Shown here piece after piece: positions 46,421 to 58,432 of a stretch of 64,000 bases of DNA. Source of the stretch: Tridacna crocea (Eukaryota; Mollusca; Bivalvia; Cardiida; Cardiidae); NCBI GenBank assembly GCA_943736015.1, contig OX031071.1:9334119-9398118 (forward strand). Direction: 5' to 3'. Made by a program: the position numbers and the translations under genes. The first letter of the stretch is position 1; every line of letters begins with the position of its first letter. The notes below the pieces were generated by a model, which saw only the letters and a program-made list of their open reading frames with translations, was not told the DNA's origin and made no database searches.

Positions 46421-49400
46421 CCGTGCATTTCATCAGTCTTGGTCTCCAACTTCTATCATTATAAGAGAGTTACCAAATCATCCTCATCTAATTCGTAAAG
46501 TTCAGATTTCGATGAATTTTAATTACTAGCATTCACAACAATGCTATATAGGCTGAAAAACATTGTCTGCATTTATTCTTGTTTTACATAATTAGCTTAC
46601 TCTTCCACAAGGCTGACAGATTTACGATTTAAGTATTTCAAACGGTCGATCGAGAAGAGAAGAGAGTGATTTCCATCCATGGACAGATTAATACAATTTA
46701 GGTTGATCTAATTCATTTACTGTTTTGCGAATTTGAAAGCGGTTTTATCAGTGCTAAATAAAGAAAAGAAAGTGAAAAGCCAGCATATGTCTATTTAATT
46801 CTATCCATATGCCTAAGCTGCTATAGGTAAAGAACTAATAGCTGACTACCCGCAGCGGTGCTATTTTTATAGAATAAATCGAGTTGTCTAAAATTTCAAC
46901 ATACATGTAACACACAAGTTGGTGAAAAACTGTCATTGAATTAATGACTTACAGATTATCACATATATATATATACATGTCTTAAAAAGATCAACCTAAG
47001 ACTAGGCCATACAAACAAAAAGGACCAACTTAAGAATAGCTCTAAGAAACAAAAGGGGAGGTCCCCGTCTTAAACTCATCAATTGTGAATGCACAAGCAT
47101 GAATAAAAACACATGCTTATCTATAAAAATAATGTGGCGATTTCCAAAAACGCTCTGACATATTGAAAAACATGCATATTTGCTAAATTGACAATACAAA
47201 ACCTATTTAACTGGGATGGCAATAATTATTTGCAATATATACCGAAAAATCTTTACTCCGAACCACCCAAATGGTATCTAGGTATGTATATATAGCTCAA
47301 TAATAACGACAGGCAATAACGAAAACTCTTCTATGTATAGTATAATACACAGAGTTATAAAGTAATAGCTAAATAGGTGGAGCTAAGGGTAGATGGTGGG
47401 TAAATCAAATTATTCCTCTGGTTAATGCTGAAAATATTTCTTTACACAGCAAAAGACAAACAAAGAATATTATTCTATATGCATTTGTAATCGCTAAATG
47501 ATATATATTTAGATAATCTCTAAGACTGACCCAAAAGACTGCAAGGTCCGGTATAAACCACAGGTTTTTGATACACGGACATTGGAAATCTACGGCATAT
47601 GAAGCATAAAACATATTATCATGCCCCGCCCGGGTGCCTCAGTGGTGAGCGTGTCGGACTCATGACCTGGTGGTTGTGAGTTCGATACCCGGTCGAGGCG
47701 AATTTTCTTTCTGGCGTATTTTCGCCTCTCACCTCTGCTGAAGCATGTGAGAAAAGTAGTCGATGGCTTTGGAAAAATAAAGTTGTGTCAGCGCTGGTGT
47801 AAGAAAGCCAAGAAACACATGTGCGTCACCGATCGCCATGATATGACCTTAGCTGCTACAGTGGCCTTAACCCAAATACAATCAACCAAGTCAATTTGAC
47901 TCGAGGCTTCAACGTTCCATTCTGGACAAGCAAGAAATACTGTAAATCAAAGCGTTGAAAACGCTGAAGTGGTATTTGTCAAGGAAATCCATGTGTGGAA
48001 TTAATAGTTTGAAAGAAACAGAGACATATTGTTCAGATATTGGCTTAAAAGTCAACCCACCAAGCAAATGAATACCTTTTCGGTTGAAGGGAGAGTATTC
48101 ATGACAAAGTTTGGTTTATTTTTGTATAAGTGGTCTCCTTTTGATCATAAGGAAGAAGCAGGATTAACGCCCCTTGACAGTAGGATGCATGACGAATAGA
48201 GAGAAAAATCCTGTTGATATATCGAACAAAATTAAGTTTGTTCCTGAAAACTATAATTATGAAATATCTCTAGCCTTTTACATTCGATTTCCAACATTAC
48301 AATCAATAGACGGTAAGCGATATTTCCATTTTATCATAAGTGGCGCACCAGCAGTATCACGTGACACCGGACAATCAAAGCATTATTTCAGTAACAAATA
48401 CCGTATGTCCCGTTCGCAAATCCTTTAAATTTGGACAAATTCATAACTGAAAAGAAAATGACATAGCAAGAAATCTATGGAAATCAATTCTAACACAATT
48501 CAAACATATTTCATGATATTGCCTTTGAAAAAGAAAATCACAAACAGAAAAAATATGCATTTTATAAAATCGTATCTAAAAAAAGAGCATGTAGAGACTA
48601 AGAACGGACTTAGTCTCTGAAACCTGTATAAAATTCATAATCCTGACCATAAATGATAACCAAAGGGGTAAATTAATATGAAACAAAAGATAAGAAGAGT
48701 CAATTTAATGTGACACGTGTGTGCTAATCTGTAAGAAGCAAGTACATTGCAGCCGTTCTAAAGGTCACCCACTCTGCAGTGCGATACCGAGATCAAAGGA
48801 ACACCGATTTAACCCTTCACCCATTTTTTTTTTTGTAAGACTTCATTAGATACATATTTTTCATACTCAAAATGAAGCTTAAAAGAAGTTATGGAAGGTC
48901 TGAATTCTGATCTGAAGCCACGTTTCTTTTGTTCATGATCGATAACATGAAGTTATTCGTCAATAGGTACATGCCTGAAAGTGCAAGAAGGATGTTTGAT
49001 AATAGTACTTTAAAATCACTAAATGGACTGTCCCTGTCTTTCTGAAGACACTAAACAGCTAATCAACCTTTTACCAAAGTATTTCGAGCGACTCGTGTAA
49101 AAAGGGGGCAGACGTGCTAATTTGTCCCACTGTCTGTTATTTGTCTCACTTTCTCAACCTTAACACATCCCCCCCCCACACACACACTCTTTCAAAAAAC
49201 CGAAAACTGAAAGTAATCAATATACATGTAATTCATACACATTTGTGAAAAAAAAAACAATTTTCAAAGTGTGAGCGAAAATATTTGAGGAAAAAAGGAA
49301 GGGCTTGCAACATGCATTTTCTCCTGTTTGTTTGTTTTTTTACTTTTTAAAAGACAATTACAACCATTTGACCCACGTTTATTCAATCGTCTCCATATGC

Positions 49401-51984
49401 TAAGTATCTGGACGAGTCCAAAGTGTTGTCGTCGGGTGAAAACATTCGCAGTAACTATTTAAAACCCTATGCCACATAACCCAAGTTTTTTACGACCCTT
49501 AGAAATATAGTTTTTTAAAAATGTTGTTGAAAAGGGTTAAAATTCTAGTAACCAACCTTTTTTTCTTTTCCCTTGCTATCCTTCCTAAAGAAAATTTCAT
49601 TTTTAAGCCACATTCAAATTGTTATCTGCAAAGACTTCCAATGTGGGCAAGTCTCAAATTTTTGTTTCGTAAAGAGTTGGTGAAAGATTCAGTGTTATAA
49701 ATTGGGGTGTGGGGGGATAACATCAATATACCTGGGGATAACATCAATATACCTGCAATAGACCTTTCCTAATTTTATGTCTGATTATTCAACCAATGTT
49801 TGCGTAATTCTATAGCTAAGTTTGTAACGTACAGGCTCGAAGTCCAGGAATCTGTGGTTTGGTTTATTTAAATTATTAATGTGATAATTTTTCCAAAAAA
49901 TCCTTCCTTATCTGCTAAAAGACAGAGACAGTCTACTAACAAAAAACTGGGACATCAAACATTTTGAATTTATAGCAAAAATCTTAACTTTGAAATAACA
50001 TTTTTAAAAATCTGTATAGTTGCATGTTTGCCATGTTCCTGTTTGAACTACCTTATAAGTTGACTATCGTAATAACAAAGTTTAATTCAAATTTCATACC
50101 TTCCATTCCCTCTAGAAGAAAAGATGTTACAGGTTCATTTTCAGGAAGCGAATACGTGCTATACTTATTTTCATTGAAAAACTAGTCAAGGGTTAGCTGG
50201 GTGTATGTTTGATCTCGGTGTTTCACCGTCAAAGTGGATGATCTATTTGAAAAGCTGTTGTGTTCTTTTTAGGCACCGATAAGTAGTTAACACACACGTG
50301 TCATAATTAAGTGTTTATCCCGTTTAGTCTTACGTTGATCACTTGTAAAGGTTTGGAATTGTTAAAAGCTGTGACGGAGGGTAAGTCTGTTCTAATTACT
50401 GGTGCCAAAAGATGCATTTTTCTGCCTGAACATTTTTTTTCAAATGCATTATGTAACCTGGGTTAACAGGTCCCACTTAAACAGTATATTTGCACTAATT
50501 TCTTTAGGAATAGAGGGGGGTATTTGTTTAATTTATCTTACTAAATATATTAAATGCCACTTTTAAAGCCGATAGTAAAACCTCAAAAGTTATTTCAAAG
50601 GAATATCACGAGGAAAAATATCTCCGTATCGGATAGTGTAGATCTAGGATCAGACTACACGTTCCTCCTGGTGTGATCTGAATCTATATTGTCTGCAAAA
50701 GGTCATTGAGTCGCACTTGGTAGCCAAAGGGTTAACGCAGTCTGCATACAAAAAGCTCTATCAACACGCCCGGCAGGAGACAGCGCTTATAAATGATACC
50801 GCTTTACTCTCTGAAGTCTACCGAAAAATTGATAAAACAACAGTCCTTTTTTGTGTGTGTCTTCGAAAAAGATAATTGATGAAACTAACGGCACGGCCGT
50901 TTTAGGTTGTTTATTTATCGCGTTTAGTGTGTAATCCATTTAAAAAATATGACACTTTCACTATTCGGGTACATACAGGATTGGGAAAAATTGTCGGATG
51001 GAAAAGGAAGTAACTCGTGGTGACGCGTCAGTAACGGTATTTGGCAAATGGTCTATTTCATCGACCTATAAATATTCATGAGTAATCAAATGGAGTAGCG
51101 TGCAATCATAGGACCAACAAGCCATGGAACGAATTGGTTTTGGAACGAAAAAGCCCAAGGTCAGTTGGCAAATTTGTATCATTTCGCGAGAAGCTAGTTT
51201 CAATCAGAAATAAGTATCTCAACGATCGATAGCCTCACCCAATGTATTTTAATATGCCATTTCAAATTACATATTTGAGTGATACCGTAAAAGTCATTTG
51301 CCTGAGAAAAAATGAGTTTAACTGGGTTTATTTCCTTCGGTTTTGCACAAAATGGTTGAACTAAAACTCTACAAAGTTTGGGTACGCTGTCTCGGTATAG
51401 ACTCTAAAGAGTTTGGGTACGCTATGACAAAATAGATAAACTGGCATATGTAGAAATATGTATCATATAGAAGATCTGCAAATCAAGATTTAAATTGAAA
51501 TGCCGTCCTAGATAGCTACAAATTATGAAGAAAATGGCAATATTCATGTATTTAAATTGAACTACTTTATGCCAAGTTTTATATTCTTGCGCTAAAGCCC
51601 GCGACCTTTTGGAGGTTGTTTAATTTATAAGTGTCATTGACGACCGACTTTTTTTGAAAAGGGCTGAGTTATTACACTTGAAATTACGTTTTTCAGCCCG
51701 TCTGGCTTTTTTTGCGATTAAAGAGCATATAATCATTGCTTTGTTTGTTTGTATGTGGTTAGGACAGAGAACGTAGTAATGATATTCCAAAGCGTTTGAA
51801 GCATTTTCAAGCTACAAACATCCGGGATATTCCGACAAAATTTAAGCGCTAACTACTTGAACTCAATCTCTTTCTACTGCTGTGTACCTAAACGCGATGG
51901 AGTATTAGATTCACGGTACAAAATAAGATACATGGTTATCAAAATTCAATCTTGAACTCATTGTGGTATTGTCTTCGACAAATA
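46421..51984. other. Spacer between the two Kolobok-like copies
   Basis: One SINE (47,629-47,895), one TTAACCC MITE (49,463-49,680) and an AGATCAGACTGC repeat (50,620-50,735). Otherwise AT-rich with no recognised gene. The open frame at 48,174-48,428 has no domain I recognise. Confidence 0.5.
47629..47895 (+). mobile_element. tRNA-derived SINE
   Basis: Head has A box tgcctcagtggtgagcg and B box gttcgatacc, with CAT in the anticodon position. Acceptor and T stems are poorly paired. A body of about 190 bp follows (cttcggc-free, ending near acccaaatacaatcaacc). Confidence 0.6.
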
Positions 51985-52241
51985 CCACAAAAATGTAGAT
52001 CAAAGTGGAGGTACTCAGAATTCAGCCTAGATAGAGTTATTGTTCTTACGCACAGTACTCTTTAATATTGCAACAAACATGCATACCAAGTTTGATGTCG
52101 TTTTAACTTGAGATGACAAAGTTATATTCTGTACAAGCACTAAATGCTGTCAAAATGATGATCAAAGGGAAATAACAATTCTTGTGCCACACTTCCAAAT
52201 ATTGCAACAAATAAGATTACCAAATTTCAAGCCATTCCTAC
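51985..52241 (+). repeat. Tandem-monomer element, fourth family, left part
   Basis: Monomers with attgcaacaaacatgcatac and gagatgacaaagttatattc. The run stops at the TTAA bordering Kolobok-like copy 2 and resumes in phase at 57,144. Confidence 0.55.
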
Positions 52242-52547
52242 TTAAAAGGCAAATCAACAAGTTTCTGATATGGTTAATTTTCAAATCTGCATTTATCAAA
52301 TGGTAATCCGGTAATGTTATAATTAGGAAAAAAAGATAGTAAAAGTACTTTTTGTCAATTCATATTTTTGTTTATTAATTTTTATTGCATCGCTTACCTC
52401 CCTTGCCTATCGTTGCGTCAATTGATTTGTGACGTCATAGAAGCGTTTGTTTCAATACGAACGTTGTTTATGATAGTGAACTGAGCGATATTGAAGACGA
52501 AGAAATACATGATTCTAGGCCGGAAAGGCCGTACATGTATGAGCCAA

Positions 52548-52615
52548 TTTTAAAGATGGGTATTTAAATTTTTCACCCCCCCCACACATATATGTGATGA
52601 GATATATATATCACA

Positions 52616-52660
<45 letters not shown>

Positions 52661-53142
52661 AATTTATATGAATAAAAAACAATATCAATAATTAAGAATC
52701 ATAGATATTACAAAAAAAATGATGGTATTCCCTTAAAAGGCTAGGTAGCCTCTCAAGGTATTTCTAGATTTTGCGCCAAAATAAAAAAAAAAAAAACATT
52801 GTGGGAATGTTAAGTGACTGGCACGTAACTAATGACGCTTAAAATCCATAACATAACAAACATTTAATAATTTTCCATAATGTCTTCTTCGGACGCTATG
52901 TTTGAAGCTTCGTCTGTGTATTTCCGGTATGTGGATAAGCCAGTTGCTCATGAAAAAAATAGACCGTGTTTCCCGTCGATGTCGACCTGTGCTGTAGTAA
53001 ATCTCTCATTTCTCTTGTTGTCGGATGGTTTTCGGCTATTGGGATTTTATTAATAAAGATTATAAGGGCTGGGGAGTATAAAGATGATTTTCTTGTATTT
53101 CTGTAAAATTTTCGTCCCAACATCTGAAGGGCCACCTTTAAA
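52548..53142 (+). mobile_element. TTAA-flanked MITE nested in Kolobok-like copy 2
   Basis: Same family as 58,916-59,455, about 90% alike by eye. The matching part of Kolobok-like copy 1 (near 45,760-45,790) lacks it. A (CA)n run lies inside it at about 52,615-52,656. Confidence 0.65.
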
Positions 53143-54383
53143 GAAGCTTATTAAGTTTGTGATGATGAGGATAAAAGTAACATTTCGCCCACCAATGACG
53201 AAAATGACGATGTTGTACCGGACTTTTCAACGTATTGAGTATCGCGCGCTATTGAAATACGTCTATTACGGGGCAAACATACATGTAGCTTACAGGAATA
53301 TTATTCTATACATGATACCCTTAAGGTATGACATAAACCTATCTAACATGAAACGTTTTCGGTAGATTAGCGGGTGGAAATAAAAAAAGACAGTTCCGTG
53401 ATAAAACAGTTCCCCGACACTTTTGAAGACATTTTCCCGACACATTAGTTTCATGTCAAATAACATTTTTTCTTAATTTTTACTATTGGTAATCGTGAAA
53501 TGTTAGTTCTAGCTATTTTTTGACGGGTCCTTGTTGATATTTGTACCTTGTAAAGAATTCTTTAATCATTGACGGGATCTCATGGGTGAAGGGCTACACA
53601 TTAAATCATGAGAAGTGTTATTAACCAGCATGAAATTTGATAAAAGAATTATTGAGATTATTGTGGCGCCGCACGAGCGGAGGCACTATATTTTTATTGA
53701 AAAGTACCTATGGAAGCAGCCATATTGTTTACTCGGCTTCCGGTCATTTGAAACCAGATCATTTCGTATCAAGGCCATTTCGTACAATTTTGGTCATGTC
53801 GCACCTACCTAAGCTTTTTATTTTGATCATTTCGTACACACTTTTGCCATTTCATACCCCGTTTTTAATATCAATTTGGTAACTTGGAATACAGTTTTGA
53901 TTCTATTTTTTTGTGTTGTTTGCCGAGTGACAACTGCATTTGTGCATACCTCCTATTGAACTTACGTTGAATGTCGCCGAAGAAAGGCTATCATGGTATC
54001 TTACCATTATTGCATCTTTCTTTTTTAAGTTTTTAGTTGGATTTTTAGTTGGATTCTAAAGATTGTTTAGGGCTTCTCAGTTCATGTCTCGTCAATTTTT
54101 GCATGAATTTACTTTTGAAATTTACAATTCGAAACGCTGTAATGTGCTTTATTTCAGAAACAACTGCTTTGCGGCGCCATTGATGTTATACTCGTACTTC
54201 AAAATTTTCTTGTTAAGACTTAATTCTCAAAATTATTTTGAAATTTATTTTAGTTGCATTTCTTACCATACAGTAATATATGAACATCAGAGAGAGGTGG
54301 AGGGGATCTACCTGTCTGAAATAATTTTTTGCTGTTTACCTTGTACACATGATCCATTCAATGCAAAAATTTATAATATACAT

Positions 54384-54563
54384 GCAGGCCCGTAGGAACG
54401 GGGGGGGGGGGGCTAGGGGGGGCGCTGAGCCCCCCCCCAATAATTTTGAAAATCATAGTATTACTAAAATATGAGTTCTTAGGGCAATGCAGCAACCACG
54501 CAAAAAATCACAGTATTTCGTAGTTATCCCCCCCCCCAAATCTTGAAATGCTTCCTACGTGGC
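54384..54563. mobile_element. Small inverted-repeat element with G and C runs
   Basis: Ends gcaggcccgtaggaac and gcttcctacgtggc. G runs near the left end and C runs near the centre and right. Confidence 0.45.
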
Positions 54564-55449
54564 TAAAAGATTTTGAAAATTAAAATTTGTTTCCAGCAGA
54601 GTAGAAAAATTGTGGTAAAAAGAGAAATGCTGGAACATTATCTCTTTTTCCTACAATATTTTTTAAAGGTCTTCTGACTTTTGGGTCGTTAAAACTAGGA
54701 ATTGATTGGTAAAGGCGGTAAAGGCTTAAATATAAATACATGTATCACATATTGGGCACGAGTTTTGACTTAATTCCCAGGAAGCAATATCCGAAGAGAT
54801 TGGTTAAGTTTGTATGAACTTGTTTCCCAAGAGATGTAAAATGCATAATATTATTTAAATTGTTTCCAAACGTCAAATTTATTGACTCAACCGAATTGAA
54901 AGTAATTGGAGTCAACAAATTAAATTTTACTCACATGTTTGGACTTGTCTTTGATGGGGGTAAAAACGTTGTAGAAAAAGAGGAAATACTGGTTACCACC
55001 ATTTTCTCCTTTTTCTACAATGTTTTCAAAAGTTTCTTTCTTTCTTCACCAGGGTCATTAAAACAAAGGATTTTTCTCATTAGCCCGTCTAGAAGACATA
55101 ATATGAATAGCAACAAGGAAATATCCACAAATAAAGATTGTAAAGATTCAATTCAAATTTTTTTCAAAATGCATGTAAGTTGTCAAATCATTTTTAAGAG
55201 TTAAATTTCAAAGAGAATTAGAGTATGGGATAAAAGCTGTAACATGGGTTTACTGTCACAAACAAAAATTACAGTGTAAACGGGTGAGATATGCAAATGT
55301 TACGTAACCATTTCCTGTATTGTTTTAACTGGTCGGTGATGGATTAACATTTATGACCATGACAAGGGGTAGCCAAATACTGACTTCACCCTTTACCATA
55401 CAAAACCTAGATCTAGTTTCCAATACCCAAAGAAAGAGTGTTTGAACAA

Positions 55450-56400
55450 CAGCTGTCAGAGACGGGTTATGCTCCCCGAACAAGTGCTTGTCATAAAATG
55501 CATGAAGACACTAAACCCCCTTTAAGCCCCCTTTAAGCCCCCTTTTCGCTTAAGACAATATTGCATAATTGGAATAGATACAAAAGGTGTGTGGTTTGAG
55601 GCATTTTTTAATAATAATTCAAATTCGAAATTTCATGAAATTTTGAGCAGTAATGTAGGAGATATTACATAAAATGATTTTTACATGAAGCCCCCTTTTT
55701 CCGTGACGCAGCCTAAGATTGAGAAACCAGGGAAGATGTATCTGGCCATTGTTCCAAGTTCAGATCTGAAATTTCATCACCTTTGAGCACTAATGTAGGA
55801 GTTATTGAAGAAAAAAACAGTTTTTACATGAAGCCTCCTTTTTCCGCAGCCTGTAATTGAGAAACCAGGAAAGAAGTATCATAAAACGATTTTTTACATG
55901 AAGCCCTCTTTTTCCGTGACGCAGCCTGAAATTGAGAAACTGGGCAATGTTCCGACGAGTTCAGATTTGAAATTTTACGAACTTTTGAGCACTATTGTAA
56001 GAGATATTAGAGAAAAACAATTTTTTACATGAAGCTGCCTTTTTCCGCGACGCACCCTGTAATTGAGAAACCGGGAAAGTGGTATCTGGGCAACGTTTCA
56101 ACGAGTTCAGATTTGAAATTTCATAAAGTTTTGAGCACTGATGTAGGAGATATTAGTGAACAACTGTTTTTTACATAAATCCCCCCTTTTCCGTGACGCA
56201 GCCTCAACTTGAGAAACCGGGAAAGAAGTATTTGCGCATTTTTCCAAGGAGTTCAGAAATGAAGTTTCATAAAATTTGGTCCAGGGGATGTAGAGAAATG
56301 GCTTCGGACGGACGAACGGACGCACGGACACCCGGACGAACGGACGTACGCACAGCGTGGCGACTATATGCTCCCTCGAAATGTTTCGGAAAGCATAATT
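55450..56400 (+). repeat. Tandem-monomer element, third family, in Kolobok-like copy 2
   Basis: Five or so ~150-165-bp monomers with aagccccctttttccgtgac, then agcctgaaattgagaaacc and agttcagatttgaaatttca. It ends in a GGACGGACGAACGGACG patch. Kolobok-like copy 1 lacks it. Confidence 0.65.
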
Positions 56401-57143
56401 ACAGTGTGCGAAGAAAATGATGTTTGCTCTTCTGAGAATGATTATTATCCGTTGAAAGTTTACATCATTTGAATAATGCCGACTTTGTATTTTGTAAAAC
56501 TATTCTATGAATTTTGATGAATCTGTAATTTTGTTAAATGTTAAATCATTTGGAGAAAGGAGAAAACGGCAGCATTTTCTCCTTTGTCCAGAGTGAAGTG
56601 ATAATGTAGAAAAGAGTAAAATAGTAGGAATATCAATTCATGTATTCCAAAAAAAAAATGATTACCTACTTCATGTTGGATTTTCTTTTTGGAAATTGCC
56701 GTTGTGGAATGTCTGTCTTTCAGAGTCTCGGTTTAAAGTCATTTCCTTTCGACTCGGATACTCATACTAATTCTATGAGTTCCTGAATCGACGTTGTAGA
56801 CGTAGGCTGCACAATTTTCCATTTTTTCGGCTCAATTCTCAGTTAATACTCAGATATCTGCATACAATCATACGCCTTCCTACTTAATTTCTACCAGCGG
56901 TAAACGCAGACTGACTCGACAATGACGTCACACATGCACGGGAGATAAGCGAATCAGGGGAAGTAAGCCATGTACTATTTTTAGGGCAGTATATCAGTGT
57001 GACAATTCGGCCGTAATTTATGGCATGTTACAGGGTTGTAGTTATGAAAAATGGCGGATACATGTTTTAACTGACATCATTTGCAGCTGATTAAAAGAAA
57101 AAGAAAACAGTCTGGTCAAAATATTTTAGGATTTGCCCTTTAA

Positions 57144-57950
57144 GATGACAAAGTATTGCTCCTGACAAGCAAGAAATGCTACAAAAAAAAGAAGTTCAAA
57201 GGTGGAATAACTCGAGCAAGGACGAATTATTGTTCTTGCGCACTATACTCCGTAGCTTTTCAACAATCATGCATACCAAATTTGAAGATGTGAAGGCTTG
57301 AGATGACCAAGTTTTATTCCGGACAAGCAGAAAATGCTGTAAAAATGACGATCAAAGGGAAATAACTCATAGACAGTATGAGGTAGAGTTATGGTTCTTT
57401 CACAAAGCACTCTATATTATTGCAATAAACCTAAATGTCGAGTTTCAAGTCAGTCGGACTGGAGATGACAAAATTATTTTCAGGACAAAGAACTATTCTC
57501 TAGAACGTTCTAATTCAAGGGTGATTAAATTAAGTCATTCTGGTCCGATTTGACCTATAATCAAGCTCACCTGAGATTTTATGGTCATAAGTATTCAAGG
57601 GTAGATAACTCGACTTTTTCCTGGTCTGATTAGACCCATAATCGAACTAATCCGAGATCTTATAGTCATATATATTTTGACCAAGTTTGGTGCTGATTGG
57701 TTGATATTTGTAGATGCTAGAGTGTAAACAAAGTCAATTATAGCAATCTTTTCTAATTCAAGGGCAGATAACTCTAGTTGTTCAGGTCCGATAACACCCT
57801 TAATCAAACTCATCCGAGATCTTATAGTCATATATATTTTTTTACCAAGTCTGGCGCTGATTGGTAAAAAACTGTGGATGTTAGCAAGTAAACATAGTCA
57901 AATATAGCTTTTTTTCTAATTCAAGGGCAAATAACTCCAGTTGTTCTTGT
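57144..57950 (+). repeat. Tandem-monomer element, fourth family, right part
   Basis: Resumes gatgacaaagtattgctcct, with further monomers. From about 57,500 a second ~155-bp monomer type appears (ttctaattcaagggcagata, ccgagatcttatagtcatat). Confidence 0.55.
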
Positions 57951-57952
57951 CC

Positions 57953-58430
57953 TTCAAAGTGGCCCTTCAGATTTTGGGACAAAAATTTTACAAAAATACA
58001 GAAACAACATCCTTATACTCCCAAATTCTTTAAATTTTCATTAATAAAACGACAGTTGTCGAAAGCTATCCGACAACAAGAAAAATTAGAGATTTACTAC
58101 GGCTTACGTCAACACCGAGAGGAAACACAATCTATTTTTACATCAGCAACTTACTCATTTACTTACCGGAAATGCACAGACGAAGCTTCAAGAAGGCGTT
58201 ATGGAAAATAATTACATGATTTGTTATGTGATGGAAGCGTCGTTAGTCACTTGACACTACCACAATGCTTTTTTTAAAATTTTTTGGCGCGAAATCTAAA
58301 AATACCTTAAGAGACTACGTAGCCTTTAAAGAGAACACCATTAAAATTTAGTTTGATATGTAATGATTCTTAATTATTGATGATTTGTGAGGTTTTATCG
58401 TTTAAATTTCAATGATAAATTTATTCTAAG
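57953..58430 (-). mobile_element. Truncated inverted copy of the AGGTGG MITE
   Basis: Reverse-complement match to 52,548-53,142. One end (cttcagattttgggac) is recognisable; the other is lost where the next tandem-monomer element begins. Confidence 0.55.
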
Positions 58431-58432
58431 CT

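Larger units (their letters stand above)
52246..57139 (-). mobile_element. Kolobok-like DNA transposon, copy 2 (inverted, partly deleted)
   Basis: TTAA lies at 52242-52245 and 57140-57143. Read on the minus strand it follows copy 1 closely: the same 5' leader, a THAP start (near 56,820) with most of the domain deleted, and the same later blocks (55,440 down to 52,250). Two insertions set it apart from copy 1: a tandem-monomer block (~55,450-56,400) and a TTAA MITE (52,548-53,142). It sits inside a tandem-monomer element whose monomer sequence resumes on the other side. Confidence 0.65.

Noticed and set aside
47629-47702. Working tRNA gene with CAT anticodon
   Set aside because: Acceptor and T stems do not pair; a long non-tRNA body follows, so a SINE fits better.
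48174-48428. 84-codon open frame on the plus strand
   Set aside because: No domain, splice context or repeat relation recognised; length is within chance for this AT-rich region.
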